Shown: positions 1-7,298 of the stretch, piece by piece | Numbering within the stretch: position 1 is the first letter of the stretch | How the letters are laid out: every line of letters starts with the position of its first letter | From: Bacteroidota bacterium | GTDB taxonomy: Bacteria; Bacteroidota; Bacteroidia; Bacteroidales; Rikenellaceae | Direction of reading: 5' to 3' | Assembly (NCBI GenBank): GCA_023443765.1 | Contig: JAEZTA010000004.1 | Coordinates: 1-9,488 of the forward strand | Length of the DNA stretch: 9,488 nucleotides | The notes under the pieces: model-generated | The model's input: the letters and a program-made list of their open reading frames with translations, nothing else | What the model was told of the DNA's origin: nothing | The model's database searches: none | Position numbers and translations under genes: made by a program

Positions 1-2
1 AC

Positions 3-383
3 TTCGCACTGATGGGTGTGATGATCGTCTACGGACTGCTTGCGCTCCGCTGCGCCCTCAGCGGCAAAGTGACTTTCGACGACCAGCAGATCACGATGCC
101 GGCCTTCTATCCCTTCATGAAGGAGAAGCTGGCGTGGGACGACGTGAACCGTGCCGAACTGACGGGCGTGATCACTTACCGCAACTACCTGTCGCTGATC
201 CTCCAGAAGATTTTTTCGTCGATCTTCATGAACGTCGAACTGCACGTCACCTACCGCAATGTTCCGGGCGGAGCCAAGGGTAACTTCCCGGTGCTCGACC
301 GCGTCGGCAACAAGGCTGCCGCCCTGCGCATCATCCGCGAGAAGCTGGGCGAACGCTTCACCGTCTACGAAGGCGAATATTAA
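3..383 (+). CDS. Small membrane protein with PH-like domain, 5' end missing
   Basis: The reading frame is open to the left edge of the window, so the start lies upstream; the first in-frame ATG, at 12, is probably internal. The visible part is 126 residues. It begins with a hydrophobic segment (residues FALMGVMIVYGLLAL), likely the end of a transmembrane region. A short soluble domain follows, with a pattern of beta strands around 'KVTFDDQQITMP' and 'KLAWDDVNRAEL' and a final helix ('NKAAALRIIREKLG'). That order resembles bacterial PH-like domains that follow membrane helices, but I do not recognise the family with confidence. The gene converges on tex and ends 80 nt before the shared hairpin terminator. 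Function is unknown; this is a hypothetical membrane-associated protein. Confidence 0.7.
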   Translation, partial: FALMGVMIVYGLLALRCALSGKVTFDDQQITMPAFYPFMKEKLAWDDVNRAELTGVITYRNYLSLILQKIFSSIFMNVELHVTYRNVPGGAKGNFPVLDRVGNKAAALRIIREKLGERFTVYEGEY

Positions 384-463
384 TCGGATCAGAATTTTTC
401 TCACATACTTTTCTTCCCGGTGCAGCCTCCGTAATCTGAGGTTCCGGGGTAATCCGATTTGGA

Positions 464-507
464 AACCAAAAAGCAGTCCACAGGTATCTGTGGACTGCTT
501 TTTGGTT
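464..507. terminator. Bidirectional intrinsic terminator, 20-bp perfect hairpin
   Basis: The two 20-nt arms (464-483 and 488-507) are exact reverse complements around a 4-nt loop (GTAT). The GC-rich core of the stem (GCAGTCCACAG) is flanked by A runs on the left and T runs on the right. Read on either strand, the transcript forms a stable stem ending in a U-rich stretch. It sits between the convergent membrane protein gene (ends 383) and tex (ends 519), so it most likely terminates both. The rest of the 135-nt gap holds only weak short inverted matches. Confidence 0.9.
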
Positions 508-518
508 GTATGCCCGTT

Positions 519-2636
519 TTACGCTTTCCTGCGCATCGTGAGCGAGATACGGCCCCGGATGGTGTCGATTCCCGTCACCCGCACCTCGACATGCTGCCCC
601 AGATGGACCACGTCCGCCGGGGAAGCCACATAGCGGTCGGCCAGTTGCGAGATATGCACCAACCCGTCCTGCTTGACGCCGATGTCGACGAACGCCCCGA
701 AGGCCGTGATGTTGGTGACGATACCCGGCAGGAGCATCCCTTCGCGCAGGTCGCCGATCGTGTGCACGTTGGGGTCGAACGCAAAGACCTGCAACTGCTC
801 GCGCGGGTCGAGTCCCCGTTTGTCGAGGGCTTCCAGAATATCCGTCACGGTCGGCAGTCCCACCTCTCCGCTCACGTACCGCTCCGGTTTGAGGCCGCTG
901 CGCAACTGTTTGTCGGCCAGCAGTTTCTTGACCGTCACGCCCACGTCGGCAGCCATTCGCTCGACGACAGGATACGACTCCGGGTGCACGGCGCTGTTGT
1001 CCAGCGGATTCGCACCTCCCACGACCCGCAGGAATCCGGCCGCCTGCTCGAATGCCTTGGCGCCCAGCCGCGGGACCTTGAGCAGCGACTTGCGGCTTTT
1101 GAAATCCCCGTTCGCCGCGCGATAGGCGACGATGTTCTCCGCCAGCGCAGGCCCTAACCCCGAAATGTAGGTCAGGATGTGCTTCGAAGCGGTGTTGATG
1201 TTGACGCCGACCTTGTTCACGCAACTCTCCACGACCGTTCCCAGCCGCGCCTTGAGTTTCGGCTGGTCGACGCTGTGCTGATACTGCCCCACGCCGATCG
1301 ACTTGGGGTCGATCTTGACCAATTCCGAAAGCGGGTCGATCAGGCGCCGCCCGATGCTGACCGCTCCCCGCACCGTCACGTCGTAGTCCGGAAACTCCTC
1401 GCGGGCCACGGCCGATGCCGAGTAGACCGACGCGCCGTCCTCGCTCACCATGAATAGCTCCACTCCGTCCAGCCCCAGCCCGCGCACCAACTGCTCGGTC
1501 TCGCGGCCCGCCGTGCCGTCGCCGATGGCGAATGCCTCGGCTTTGTATTTGGCGGCCAGCGATTTCAGGGTTTCGGCGGCTTCGGCCTGTCGACCCTGCG
1601 GGGGATGGGGGTAAATGGTCGTGTTGTGCAGCAGGTTACCCTGCGAATCGAGAGCTACGACCTTGCATCCGGTACGGAATCCCGGGTCGATGGCGATGAC
1701 GCGCTTCTGCCCCAGCGGTGACGAGAGCAACAACTGCCGCAGGTTTTCGGCGAAAACCCGGATCGCTTCGTCGTCGGCCTTCTCCTTGGCCGCCGCAAGT
1801 TGCTCGGTCTCGATCGAGGGGCGCATCAGGCGCTTGAACGAGTCGGCGATGGCGGCTTCCAGCCATTCGCGCGTCGCCGAACCGTTGCGGATGAATTGCC
1901 GGCAGAGGCTTTCGATGCAGTATTCCGCATCCACGTCGACCGTGATTTTCAGGATTCCCTCCTCCTCGCCCCGCTGCATGGCCAGGAACCGGTGCGATGT
2001 GATATTGCGCAGGGGTGATGTGGCGTCGAAGTAGTCGGAATATTTCGCCCCTTCGGCCTCCTTGCCTTTGACGAGTTTCGAATGTACGACGCCTTCGCGG
2101 GCAAACGTGCGGCGCAGGGTGTTGCGGGCGCGCTCGTCCTCCGAGACGCGTTCGGCGACGATGTCGCACGCCCCGGCGAGGGCCTCTTCGGGCGTCGGCA
2201 CTTCGGCCGAAATGAACCGCCGGGCCTGCTCCGCGACGTTGCGGGCCTGCTGCGCCAGGATGATTTCGGCCAGCGGTTCCAGCCCCCGTTCGCGCGCCAC
2301 TGTGGCCCGCGTGCGGCGCTTGGGTTTGTAGGGCAGGTAAATGTCTTCCAGCTCCACCGTGTCCCAGCAATCGGCGATGCGTTTGCGAAGCTCCGGGGTC
2401 AGCTTGTCCAGCCCTTCGATCGTCGTGAGCACGGTCTGCTTGCGGGCTTCGAGCTCGGTGAGGCGGTCCAGCCACTCTTTGACGGCGCCGACCTGCACTT
2501 CGTCGAGCGAGCCGGTCGCTTCCTTGCGGTAGCGGCTGATGAAGGGGATCGTCGCTCCTTCACGGAGCAGGCGCACGGTGCCCTGCACCTGCGGCAGGGC
2601 GATCTGTAATCGTTGGGATATGATTTGTTCGATCAT
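519..2636 (-). CDS. tex: Tex family S1 RNA-binding / transcription accessory protein
   Basis: This is a complete 705-residue Tex protein, within the usual length for the family. Tex is a cytoplasmic nucleic-acid-binding protein linked to transcription and RNA handling; its exact role in this group is not settled. Residues 1-200 are the helical Tex_N region (start MIEQIISQRL, motif 'GATIPFISRYRKEATGSLDE', 'DIYLPYKPKRRT'). Residues 310-440 are the YqgF/RNase H-like domain ('VIAIDPGFRTGCKVVALD', 'IGDGTAGRET'). Residues 470-545 carry helix-hairpin-helix repeats ('GVNINTASKHILTYISGLG', 'SLLKVPRLGAKAFEQAAGFL'). Residues 632-702 are an S1 domain ('GMLLPGIVTNITAFGAFVDI', 'QDGLVHISQL'). The ORF could extend 34 codons upstream, but that part overlaps a strong promoter and has no Tex similarity, so I start at 2636. 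It is probably monocistronic, with its own promoter and a terminator at its end. Confidence 0.97.
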   Translation of the reverse strand: MIEQIISQRLQIALPQVQGTVRLLREGATIPFISRYRKEATGSLDEVQVGAVKEWLDRLTELEARKQTVLTTIEGLDKLTPELRKRIADCWDTVELEDIYLPYKPKRRTRATVARERGLEPLAEIILAQQARNVAEQARRFISAEVPTPEEALAGACDIVAERVSEDERARNTLRRTFAREGVVHSKLVKGKEAEGAKYSDYFDATSPLRNITSHRFLAMQRGEEEGILKITVDVDAEYCIESLCRQFIRNGSATREWLEAAIADSFKRLMRPSIETEQLAAAKEKADDEAIRVFAENLRQLLLSSPLGQKRVIAIDPGFRTGCKVVALDSQGNLLHNTTIYPHPPQGRQAEAAETLKSLAAKYKAEAFAIGDGTAGRETEQLVRGLGLDGVELFMVSEDGASVYSASAVAREEFPDYDVTVRGAVSIGRRLIDPLSELVKIDPKSIGVGQYQHSVDQPKLKARLGTVVESCVNKVGVNINTASKHILTYISGLGPALAENIVAYRAANGDFKSRKSLLKVPRLGAKAFEQAAGFLRVVGGANPLDNSAVHPESYPVVERMAADVGVTVKKLLADKQLRSGLKPERYVSGEVGLPTVTDILEALDKRGLDPREQLQVFAFDPNVHTIGDLREGMLLPGIVTNITAFGAFVDIGVKQDGLVHISQLADRYVASPADVVHLGQHVEVRVTGIDTIRGRISLTMRRKA

Positions 2637-2670
2637 GTTCGGACGTGTTTTTTCGATAAAGACCGGATCG

Positions 2671-2702
2671 CAAAGATAACGCAACCCGCGGGCTCTGCCA
2701 AA
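2671..2702 (-). promoter_or_regulatory. Bacteroidota-type promoter of tex
   Basis: Read on the minus strand, TTTG (2699-2702) is followed after exactly 20 nt by TATCTTTG (2671-2678). This matches the Bacteroidota consensus of TTTG at -33 and TAnnTTTG at -7 with 19-21 nt spacing. Transcription would start near 2664, giving a leader of about 28 nt before the tex ATG at 2636. The match also supports the shorter tex start. Confidence 0.8.
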
Positions 2703-2736
2703 TTTATTCGGCCGCAGTCCGTGCGGGCCATTCGGC

Positions 2737-2772
2737 AAAAGCGGCAGATTGAAAACTCAATCCGCCGCTTTT
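2737..2772 (-). terminator. Intrinsic terminator after the protease operon
   Basis: Arms 2737-2752 and 2757-2772 pair over 16 positions with one mismatch around a 4-nt loop. The stem has a GC core (GCGGC/GCCGC), and on the minus strand it ends in a U run (CGCTTTT). It starts 20 nt past the protease stop codon and lies before the tex promoter, so it separates the two transcription units. The symmetric A/T flanks could also stop + strand transcripts. Confidence 0.85.
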
Positions 2773-2792
2773 CATACCGGGTAAGGGGTTTC

Positions 2793-3875
2793 TCAGGCTT
2801 CGGCCTTGGTGTATTCCGAGAATTCGCACCCGAAACGCTCTACCATCATGTTGTCCATCTCGTCGGCCTTGAATGCCAGGTTGACGATGTTCTGCCGGAT
2901 TTCGTCCTCCGATTCGTCGGTGATGTCCGAGAGGTGGATGCGATAGGCGATGTAGATCTGGCGCTCCTCGATGCCGAGCTTGTAGGGTCCGAAATCTTCG
3001 GTCAGCATGTAGTCCAGCACCGGCTCCACGTCCTTCTTGGGCAGCAGGTTGATCGGCGATGTCGAGAAGAGGTAGTTGCTGTCGTAGACGAAGATACGGA
3101 TTTCCGAACTGCCTTTGTGGAAGAGCCACGAGTCGTAGCCGTCGCGGGCCAGTATCGGGTTGATCCCCATCTGTTCGATGGCGCTCTCGACAAACGATCC
3201 GAGGGGCGACTGCTCGCGCTCGTCGAAGACCCCTTCGGTGAGTTTTTCCCCGCACGAGGGGCAGAACTCCTCCTCCTCTGCGATCAGTTCGTCGCAGCTG
3301 CCGCACTGCACCTGGAAAACCGTGCGGTCGAACTCGCCGACCGTCTCCAGCAGCTTGCGCAGCGTCTCGACGCGGATGCCGAATCCCATGTTGTCGGCCT
3401 GCGTGAACTTGCTGACCGTCACACCCACGACCTCGTTGTTCTCGTTGAGCATCGGACCTCCGGAGTTACCGGGGTTCACCGCAGCGTCGGTCTGGATGTA
3501 GTATTTACCGTCCAGGAGTTGCTTGGGCGACGACACCGAACCTTCGGTCACGGTGAAGGGCATGCCGTAGGGGTAGCCTGCCACGTAAACCTTACGGCCG
3601 ATGGCGAGGGACTCGTTTTCGGCGAGGCTGAGCTCCGGCAGCGACGAGAAATCCCCGTCTACGGCCAGCAGGGCGATGTCGAGCGCCGGGTTTACCAGTA
3701 CGACCTTTGCCAGGTAGGGCGTGCGGTCGTTGCTGTGCACGGCGACATTGTGAAACCCTTCGACGACGTGGTAGTTGGTTACGAAAAGGTTGCAGCTTTT
3801 CAGGTAAAAGCAGCTGCCCGAGCCTCCGGCGTGCGTCACCTTGAATACCAGTTGGTATATGTTATTTTGTTCCAT
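2793..3875 (-). CDS. Cytoplasmic HtrA-like trypsin-fold serine protease with zinc ribbon and C-terminal alpha/beta domain
   Basis: The protein has 360 residues and no signal peptide or membrane segment, so it is predicted to be cytoplasmic. Residues 5-180 are a chymotrypsin-fold protease of the HtrA/DegP type with an intact triad: His36 in 'TNYHVV', Asp66 in 'NPALDIALL' and Ser138 in 'TDAAVNPGNSGGP'. There is no PDZ domain. Instead, residues 188-212 form a four-cysteine zinc ribbon (C191-x2-C194, C205-x2-C208). Residues 225-350 form another domain with strands at 258-274, a helix after 'LLPKKDVEPVLDYM', a strand at 306-314, and a final acidic helix ending 'MMVERFGCE'. That domain resembles the YbjN/type III chaperone-like fold, but this is only a comparison by eye. 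The gene starts 21 nt after the upstream 445-residue gene, so the two are very likely co-transcribed and may work together. The substrate is unknown. Confidence 0.9.
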   Translation of the reverse strand: MEQNNIYQLVFKVTHAGGSGSCFYLKSCNLFVTNYHVVEGFHNVAVHSNDRTPYLAKVVLVNPALDIALLAVDGDFSSLPELSLAENESLAIGRKVYVAGYPYGMPFTVTEGSVSSPKQLLDGKYYIQTDAAVNPGNSGGPMLNENNEVVGVTVSKFTQADNMGFGIRVETLRKLLETVGEFDRTVFQVQCGSCDELIAEEEEFCPSCGEKLTEGVFDEREQSPLGSFVESAIEQMGINPILARDGYDSWLFHKGSSEIRIFVYDSNYLFSTSPINLLPKKDVEPVLDYMLTEDFGPYKLGIEERQIYIAYRIHLSDITDESEDEIRQNIVNLAFKADEMDNMMVERFGCEFSEYTKAEA

Positions 3876-3896
3876 TGTTTTACGCTTTATTTGTCG

Positions 3897-5234
3897 TTAC
3901 TCTTTTTTACCCATGGCCTGTTCCATCATCTTCATCTGGAACTCGGTTGCCAGACGCATGTACTCCGCCATGTCGCCCCGCATCATCGCCTCCTGCATCC
4001 TGGTCTGCATGTCGGCGACCTGCGACTCCATGGCCGCTGCCATCTCCTGCATCTGCCCGACGGCTCCGGCCATCGCCTCCGCAGCCGCTCCGGAGATCGC
4101 TTCCAGCGCGTCGTCAACCTCCACGTCGAGTTCGCCATCCATGATGTTGTCCAATGCTTCGTAGAGGATTTCCGAGGCCTCCTCCATCGGTTTCCCGGCC
4201 GAACGGCTCAGGGCGCGGGCTGCCACGGCGTTCAGGTCGTCCTGCACGTCGTTGTAGAAATACATCTCGTAGAATTTGTAGAGCATGCGAACCGCTGCGC
4301 GCTCGTAATTCTCCGCCTGGATAGCCTCGGTGGCCTCTTGGTAAACGTCCTTCATGTTCTCCTGGACGTTGTTGAGCGACGAACGTCGTTTCGTCGAGAC
4401 GAGCGTGTCGATGAAATAGAGGTCGCCGGCCATCTGTTCGCGCGGCATGGCGAGCAGTTTTTCCAGGAAAGCCTTGCCCTTGGCGACCAGCTCGGCTACG
4501 GGCAGCTCCTTGTCCATGTCGTCGACGGCTTTTTCGAGGTCGTTCGTCAACTGTCCCTGCGGGCGTGCGAAGTAGGATATTTTGTAGAGGGCCGTGTCGA
4601 TCACGTTCCACGCATATCCGTATTTGCGTTCCGCTTCGTACTCTTTCACGACATCGAGCGTTTCGCGGCAGGTCTGCTGTATGCCCTCGTAAATACGCGT
4701 GGTGTCCTCCTCGGGATAGGGCGTGATGCGGGGTTCGTAGCAGCGTTTCGCTCCGAACTTGGCGCAGAATTCGTCGTCGTAACGGTCCCCGATGTGGCAG
4801 ATGTTACGCAGCACAAAGTAGAGTTTGTGGGGATGGCTCTGCGACAGGGCGCACTTGTACTCCATTTTGAGCTGATCCCCCAGCTTGCGGAACCGGGGCA
4901 GCATGAGGCGGTTGATGTTCAGGTCGGCGACCTGCCGGAGCATGGCCACGCGTCCCTTCTCGGGGATTTGCAGGAAGTCGGCCCCGATCAGCAGCCGTCC
5001 GTCGCGGACGGTGATGTTCACCAGGATCGAACCGTGGGGAATGTGGAATTCCGTGCCGTCGGCGTTGCCGTATTTGGCGCGGAACTCCGGATTGAGGTGG
5101 TCGAGCAGCAGGTGCAGCGCTTCGAGGTGCTTGCCCTCGTTGTAGTTGTCGATGCTCTGGTCGTAGGTCTCAACACTGACTTTGCTCTGGGTCGAGCTCA
5201 GGATGGGAGCTATGTAAGCAGGTGTGATTTTCAT
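3897..5234 (-). CDS. Uncharacterised 445-residue protein with TPR-like segments, a YbjN-like region and a Met-rich tail
   Basis: I do not recognise this as a named family. It has no signal peptide or membrane segment and is probably cytoplasmic. Residues 22-50 ('YDQSIDNYNEGKHLEALHLL') look like a TPR helix pair. Residues 66-165 form an alpha/beta region ('GSILVNITVRDGRLLIGADF', then a helix, 'LKMEYKCAL', 'LYFVLRNICHIGDRYDDEF') that resembles the C-terminal domain of the protease encoded just downstream. Residues 180-345 are mostly helical, with a second TPR-like stretch at 297-325. The tail, 381-445, is Ala-rich and has 14 methionines within 54 residues (388-441) in a likely amphipathic or coiled helix. 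The start at 5234 is preferred over the ORF's earlier ATG at 5291 because the -7 promoter element lies between them. It is the first gene of a two-gene operon with the protease, so a substrate, adaptor or chaperone role is possible. Confidence 0.88.
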   Translation of the reverse strand: MKITPAYIAPILSSTQSKVSVETYDQSIDNYNEGKHLEALHLLLDHLNPEFRAKYGNADGTEFHIPHGSILVNITVRDGRLLIGADFLQIPEKGRVAMLRQVADLNINRLMLPRFRKLGDQLKMEYKCALSQSHPHKLYFVLRNICHIGDRYDDEFCAKFGAKRCYEPRITPYPEEDTTRIYEGIQQTCRETLDVVKEYEAERKYGYAWNVIDTALYKISYFARPQGQLTNDLEKAVDDMDKELPVAELVAKGKAFLEKLLAMPREQMAGDLYFIDTLVSTKRRSSLNNVQENMKDVYQEATEAIQAENYERAAVRMLYKFYEMYFYNDVQDDLNAVAARALSRSAGKPMEEASEILYEALDNIMDGELDVEVDDALEAISGAAAEAMAGAVGQMQEMAAAMESQVADMQTRMQEAMMRGDMAEYMRLATEFQMKMMEQAMGKKE

Positions 5235-5279
5235 GGAGGTTGAGTTGTCGTATTTGCGCCCGGATGCGTTCCGGACCAA

Positions 5280-5287
5280 CAAATATA
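5280..5287 (-). promoter_or_regulatory. Candidate -7 element (TATATTTG) for the protease operon
   Basis: On the minus strand this 8-mer fits TAnnTTTG exactly and lies 45 nt upstream of the ATG at 5234, giving a leader of about 39 nt. The -33 position at the expected spacing has only a partial match (GTT). It lies in the 129-nt gap between the 445-residue gene and the DUF6377 gene, where I found no convincing terminator for the latter, so some read-through into the operon is possible. Confidence 0.55.
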
Positions 5288-5363
5288 GCAAAATATCGCT
5301 CTCTGAGGAACTTCCGGGCGACTTTTTTACGAAAAAACAGCAATCCGGACCGACCTTTTGTTC

Positions 5364-7037
5364 CTACGAGAGACAAATCCGGCGGATTTGCTCCTCGATG
5401 TCCGAAGTTTTGTCGATCCGGTCGTTGCGCAGCCGTGCCCGGTAGGTGTAAATCGTCGAGAGCGTACTGTTGAGAAACAGGGCTATCTGGGCCGAATCCG
5501 ACACCCCCAGGCGGACCAGCGCCAGGTAGCGCAACTCGGTCGAAAGCTGCCTGCTGCGCTTGGGCATGAAGCGTTCGGGATCGAGGAGCAGGTTGCGCAC
5601 CTGCTCGATGAAGTCGGGGAACAGCCCGAGGAAAGTTTCGTCGAAGAGCCGCAGAAAATTGCGGTGCTCGGTCTGGATCAACTCCTGCGACCGCAGGGTG
5701 ATCAGCGTCTGTTCGGCGTTCTCGGTCTTGAGCAACTTGATGATTCCCATGCGGTAGGTGTCGAGACGCTGGATGTACGAACTGCAAAGCTGCATGTACT
5801 GGCTCACATACTCCGATTTGATCTTGTTGGCGTCGTTGAGCTGGTCGTTGGTGCGCACCAGTTCGCTGTTGGTGGCGTTGAGCCGCTGGTTGATGTCGGT
5901 CAGCTGGCGGTTGATTTCGAAGTAGCTGTCTTTGAGCCGCTCGATCTCGCGCTTGCGCCGCAGGGTGTGGATCGCCTGCCAGAGGATGATGATCAGCAGT
6001 ACCGAGAGCGATATGGCCGTGAAGAGCGTCAGCAGCAGCTTGCTGTGCATCGACTGGTCGAAGGATTTGGTAATCAGGTCCAACGCCTCGGCATATTGGC
6101 CGATTCGCAGCCGGTAGTTGCTGACTGTCAGGTCGTTGAGCGTGCGTTTGATGTAAGCGTTCGCCAGCCGTATCTCGCCCGTTTCGTAGAGTATCTGCGC
6201 CAGCCGGTAGAGCGACATGTGGGCGCGCGTCGAGGCCGAAAGTTCGTAGATCGAGGCCCGGGCGGCCCACAGCATCCCCAGCCGCGTGTCGCCCATGTCC
6301 GTGTAGTTGCGGGCCACCTGGTAGGTGATGCTGGCTTTCTGGAAGATGTCCAGGCTGTCGATGTCGTCGCGCATCAGCCCCTCCAGCATCTCCAGCGCCT
6401 CCTGATTGCGCCCTTCGAGGCGCAGCAGTTCGGCCCGGAAGTTCTTTTTGTGGAAGGTGATACGCGGTCCGCTTGCCCGGGCGATGTAGGCATTGAGGTA
6501 GTATTTGAGCGAATCGTTGTAGCGGCGTTCCACCTCGGGAAAGACGCTGAACCGTTTCGATTCGCGGAACACCGTGGCCCGGGTGCGGTAGTAGAGCGTC
6601 AGGTCGACATCCCTGCTGTTCGTGGTGTCGATGCTCCGCAGCACGCGGTTGGCCTCCGCGAGTTCGACGTTGCCGATCAGGACGATGGCCGTGCGGACCT
6701 TGGCGTCGTTGATCAGCCGTTTGTCGCCCAACTGTTCGGCCAATGTCAGGGCCTGCATGCAGTAGTAGGCCGACGAGTCGAGCTGGAAGTGGCTGTAATG
6801 GCCCGCCTGCGTGATGTAAGCCCAGGCCCGGGTTCGGTCGCTGCGGGTGGTGTCGGCAATGTGCTGGTATTTGCGGATGATGCTGTGGCGGCGTCCCACA
6901 TACACCGCCTCATTTCGGATTACATCGTTCAGTTCGTGGATTGCCGCGTCGATCTCGCGGTCGAGGTCGTCGCGGCAGCCGGTCGTCAGGAGGAGGGCGG
7001 CGACCGTAAACAGCAGGCAGCAGAGGTTTCGGTTCAT
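5364..7037 (-). CDS. DUF6377-like membrane-anchored sensor/regulator with cytoplasmic helix-turn-helix
   Basis: The protein has 557 residues from the start chosen at 7037, which puts an export signal at the N-terminus (MNRNLCCLLFTVAALLLTTGC). Cys21 could be a lipidation site, although the lipobox is imperfect (TTGC). In-frame ATGs at 7049 and 7085 would only lengthen the leader. Residues 25-325 are helical repeats of TPR type, predicted periplasmic. Residues 333-354 form one transmembrane helix ('LLLTLFTAISLSVLLIIILW'), and 360-410 a coiled coil ('RKREIERLKDSYFEINRQLT'). The cytoplasmic region ends in a helix-turn-helix-like segment at 500-540 ('LSTELRYLALVRLGVSDSAQ', 'IALFLNSTLSTIYTYRARLR'), like LuxR or sigma region 4 modules. 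The layout matches the DUF6377 family of Bacteroidota, thought to be one-component signal-to-transcription proteins. It is divergent from the phosphoesterase genes, its plausible targets. A near-match -7 element (TATCTTG, 7062-7068) lies just upstream. Confidence 0.88.
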   Translation of the reverse strand: MNRNLCCLLFTVAALLLTTGCRDDLDREIDAAIHELNDVIRNEAVYVGRRHSIIRKYQHIADTTRSDRTRAWAYITQAGHYSHFQLDSSAYYCMQALTLAEQLGDKRLINDAKVRTAIVLIGNVELAEANRVLRSIDTTNSRDVDLTLYYRTRATVFRESKRFSVFPEVERRYNDSLKYYLNAYIARASGPRITFHKKNFRAELLRLEGRNQEALEMLEGLMRDDIDSLDIFQKASITYQVARNYTDMGDTRLGMLWAARASIYELSASTRAHMSLYRLAQILYETGEIRLANAYIKRTLNDLTVSNYRLRIGQYAEALDLITKSFDQSMHSKLLLTLFTAISLSVLLIIILWQAIHTLRRKREIERLKDSYFEINRQLTDINQRLNATNSELVRTNDQLNDANKIKSEYVSQYMQLCSSYIQRLDTYRMGIIKLLKTENAEQTLITLRSQELIQTEHRNFLRLFDETFLGLFPDFIEQVRNLLLDPERFMPKRSRQLSTELRYLALVRLGVSDSAQIALFLNSTLSTIYTYRARLRNDRIDKTSDIEEQIRRICLS

Positions 7038-7298
7038 GGCAAATGGCATGTTTCGGTCAGACAAGATAGTAAAATTCGGATTCAAAAAACGTTTTGTGCG
7101 ACTTTTCGGGCGTTACAGAACCCCGCCGGAGTTTGATAAAACAGCCCCGATTTATTTGCAAGTAATTGTAATACATTTTGTTGCATTTCTTATGGGTTTG
7201 ATTTTTCCGGGCCTCCTGCAGGGGCTGTCTATTTATGGGTACATTTGCCATACCGACAAACCCGTTGCCAGGCGGCAACACGCAAATCCCAACCAAAA
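7038..7298. other. Divergent, AT-rich intergenic regulatory region
   Basis: This 261-nt gap between the divergent DUF6377 and phosphoesterase genes has clearly lower GC content than the flanking genes, as expected of a promoter region. It holds a near-match -7 element for the regulator (minus strand, 7062-7068) and an exact one for the phosphoesterase (7240-7247). It also contains a short palindrome, CCTGCAGG, at 7215-7222 close to the latter. No small gene or RNA is evident. Confidence 0.6.
7240..7247 (+). promoter_or_regulatory. Candidate -7 element (TACATTTG) for the phosphoesterase operon
   Basis: The 8-mer fits TAnnTTTG exactly and lies 51 nt before the ATG at 7299, predicting a leader of about 45 nt. 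No good -33 TTTG stands at the usual 19-21 nt spacing. This may mean the promoter is weak and needs an activator. Confidence 0.5.

Noticed and set aside
382..459. Inverted 8-mers AATCGGAT / ATCCGATT before the convergent terminator
   Set aside because: The match does not extend beyond 8 nt and the loop is 62 nt; the strong hairpin next to it already explains termination.
2637..2738. A 34-codon N-terminal extension of tex
   Set aside because: It overlaps the promoter at 2671-2702 and does not resemble Tex proteins, which start near MIEQIISQRL.
2613..5243. An 876-codon open frame on the + strand, antisense to the protease operon
   Set aside because: It is opposite two genes with clear protein features and has no recognisable domain. 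Its composition (rich in Val, His, Arg, Leu, Gly) is typical of the antisense frame of GC-rich coding DNA.
5288..5363. Possible terminator after the DUF6377 gene (T6-ACG-A6 stretch)
   Set aside because: The only clear stem is six A-T pairs with a tiny loop and no GC core, too weak to call a terminator.
5358..7136. A 592-codon + strand open frame opposite the DUF6377 gene
   Set aside because: It is a shadow frame with no domain or translation signal; the minus-strand protein has a signal peptide, membrane helix and helix-turn-helix.
7141..7228. Inverted 8-mers ACAGCCCC / GGGGCTGT flanking 72 nt of the divergent intergenic region
   Set aside because: Short arms far apart are reasonably likely by chance in a region this size, and the inner sequence does not pair further.
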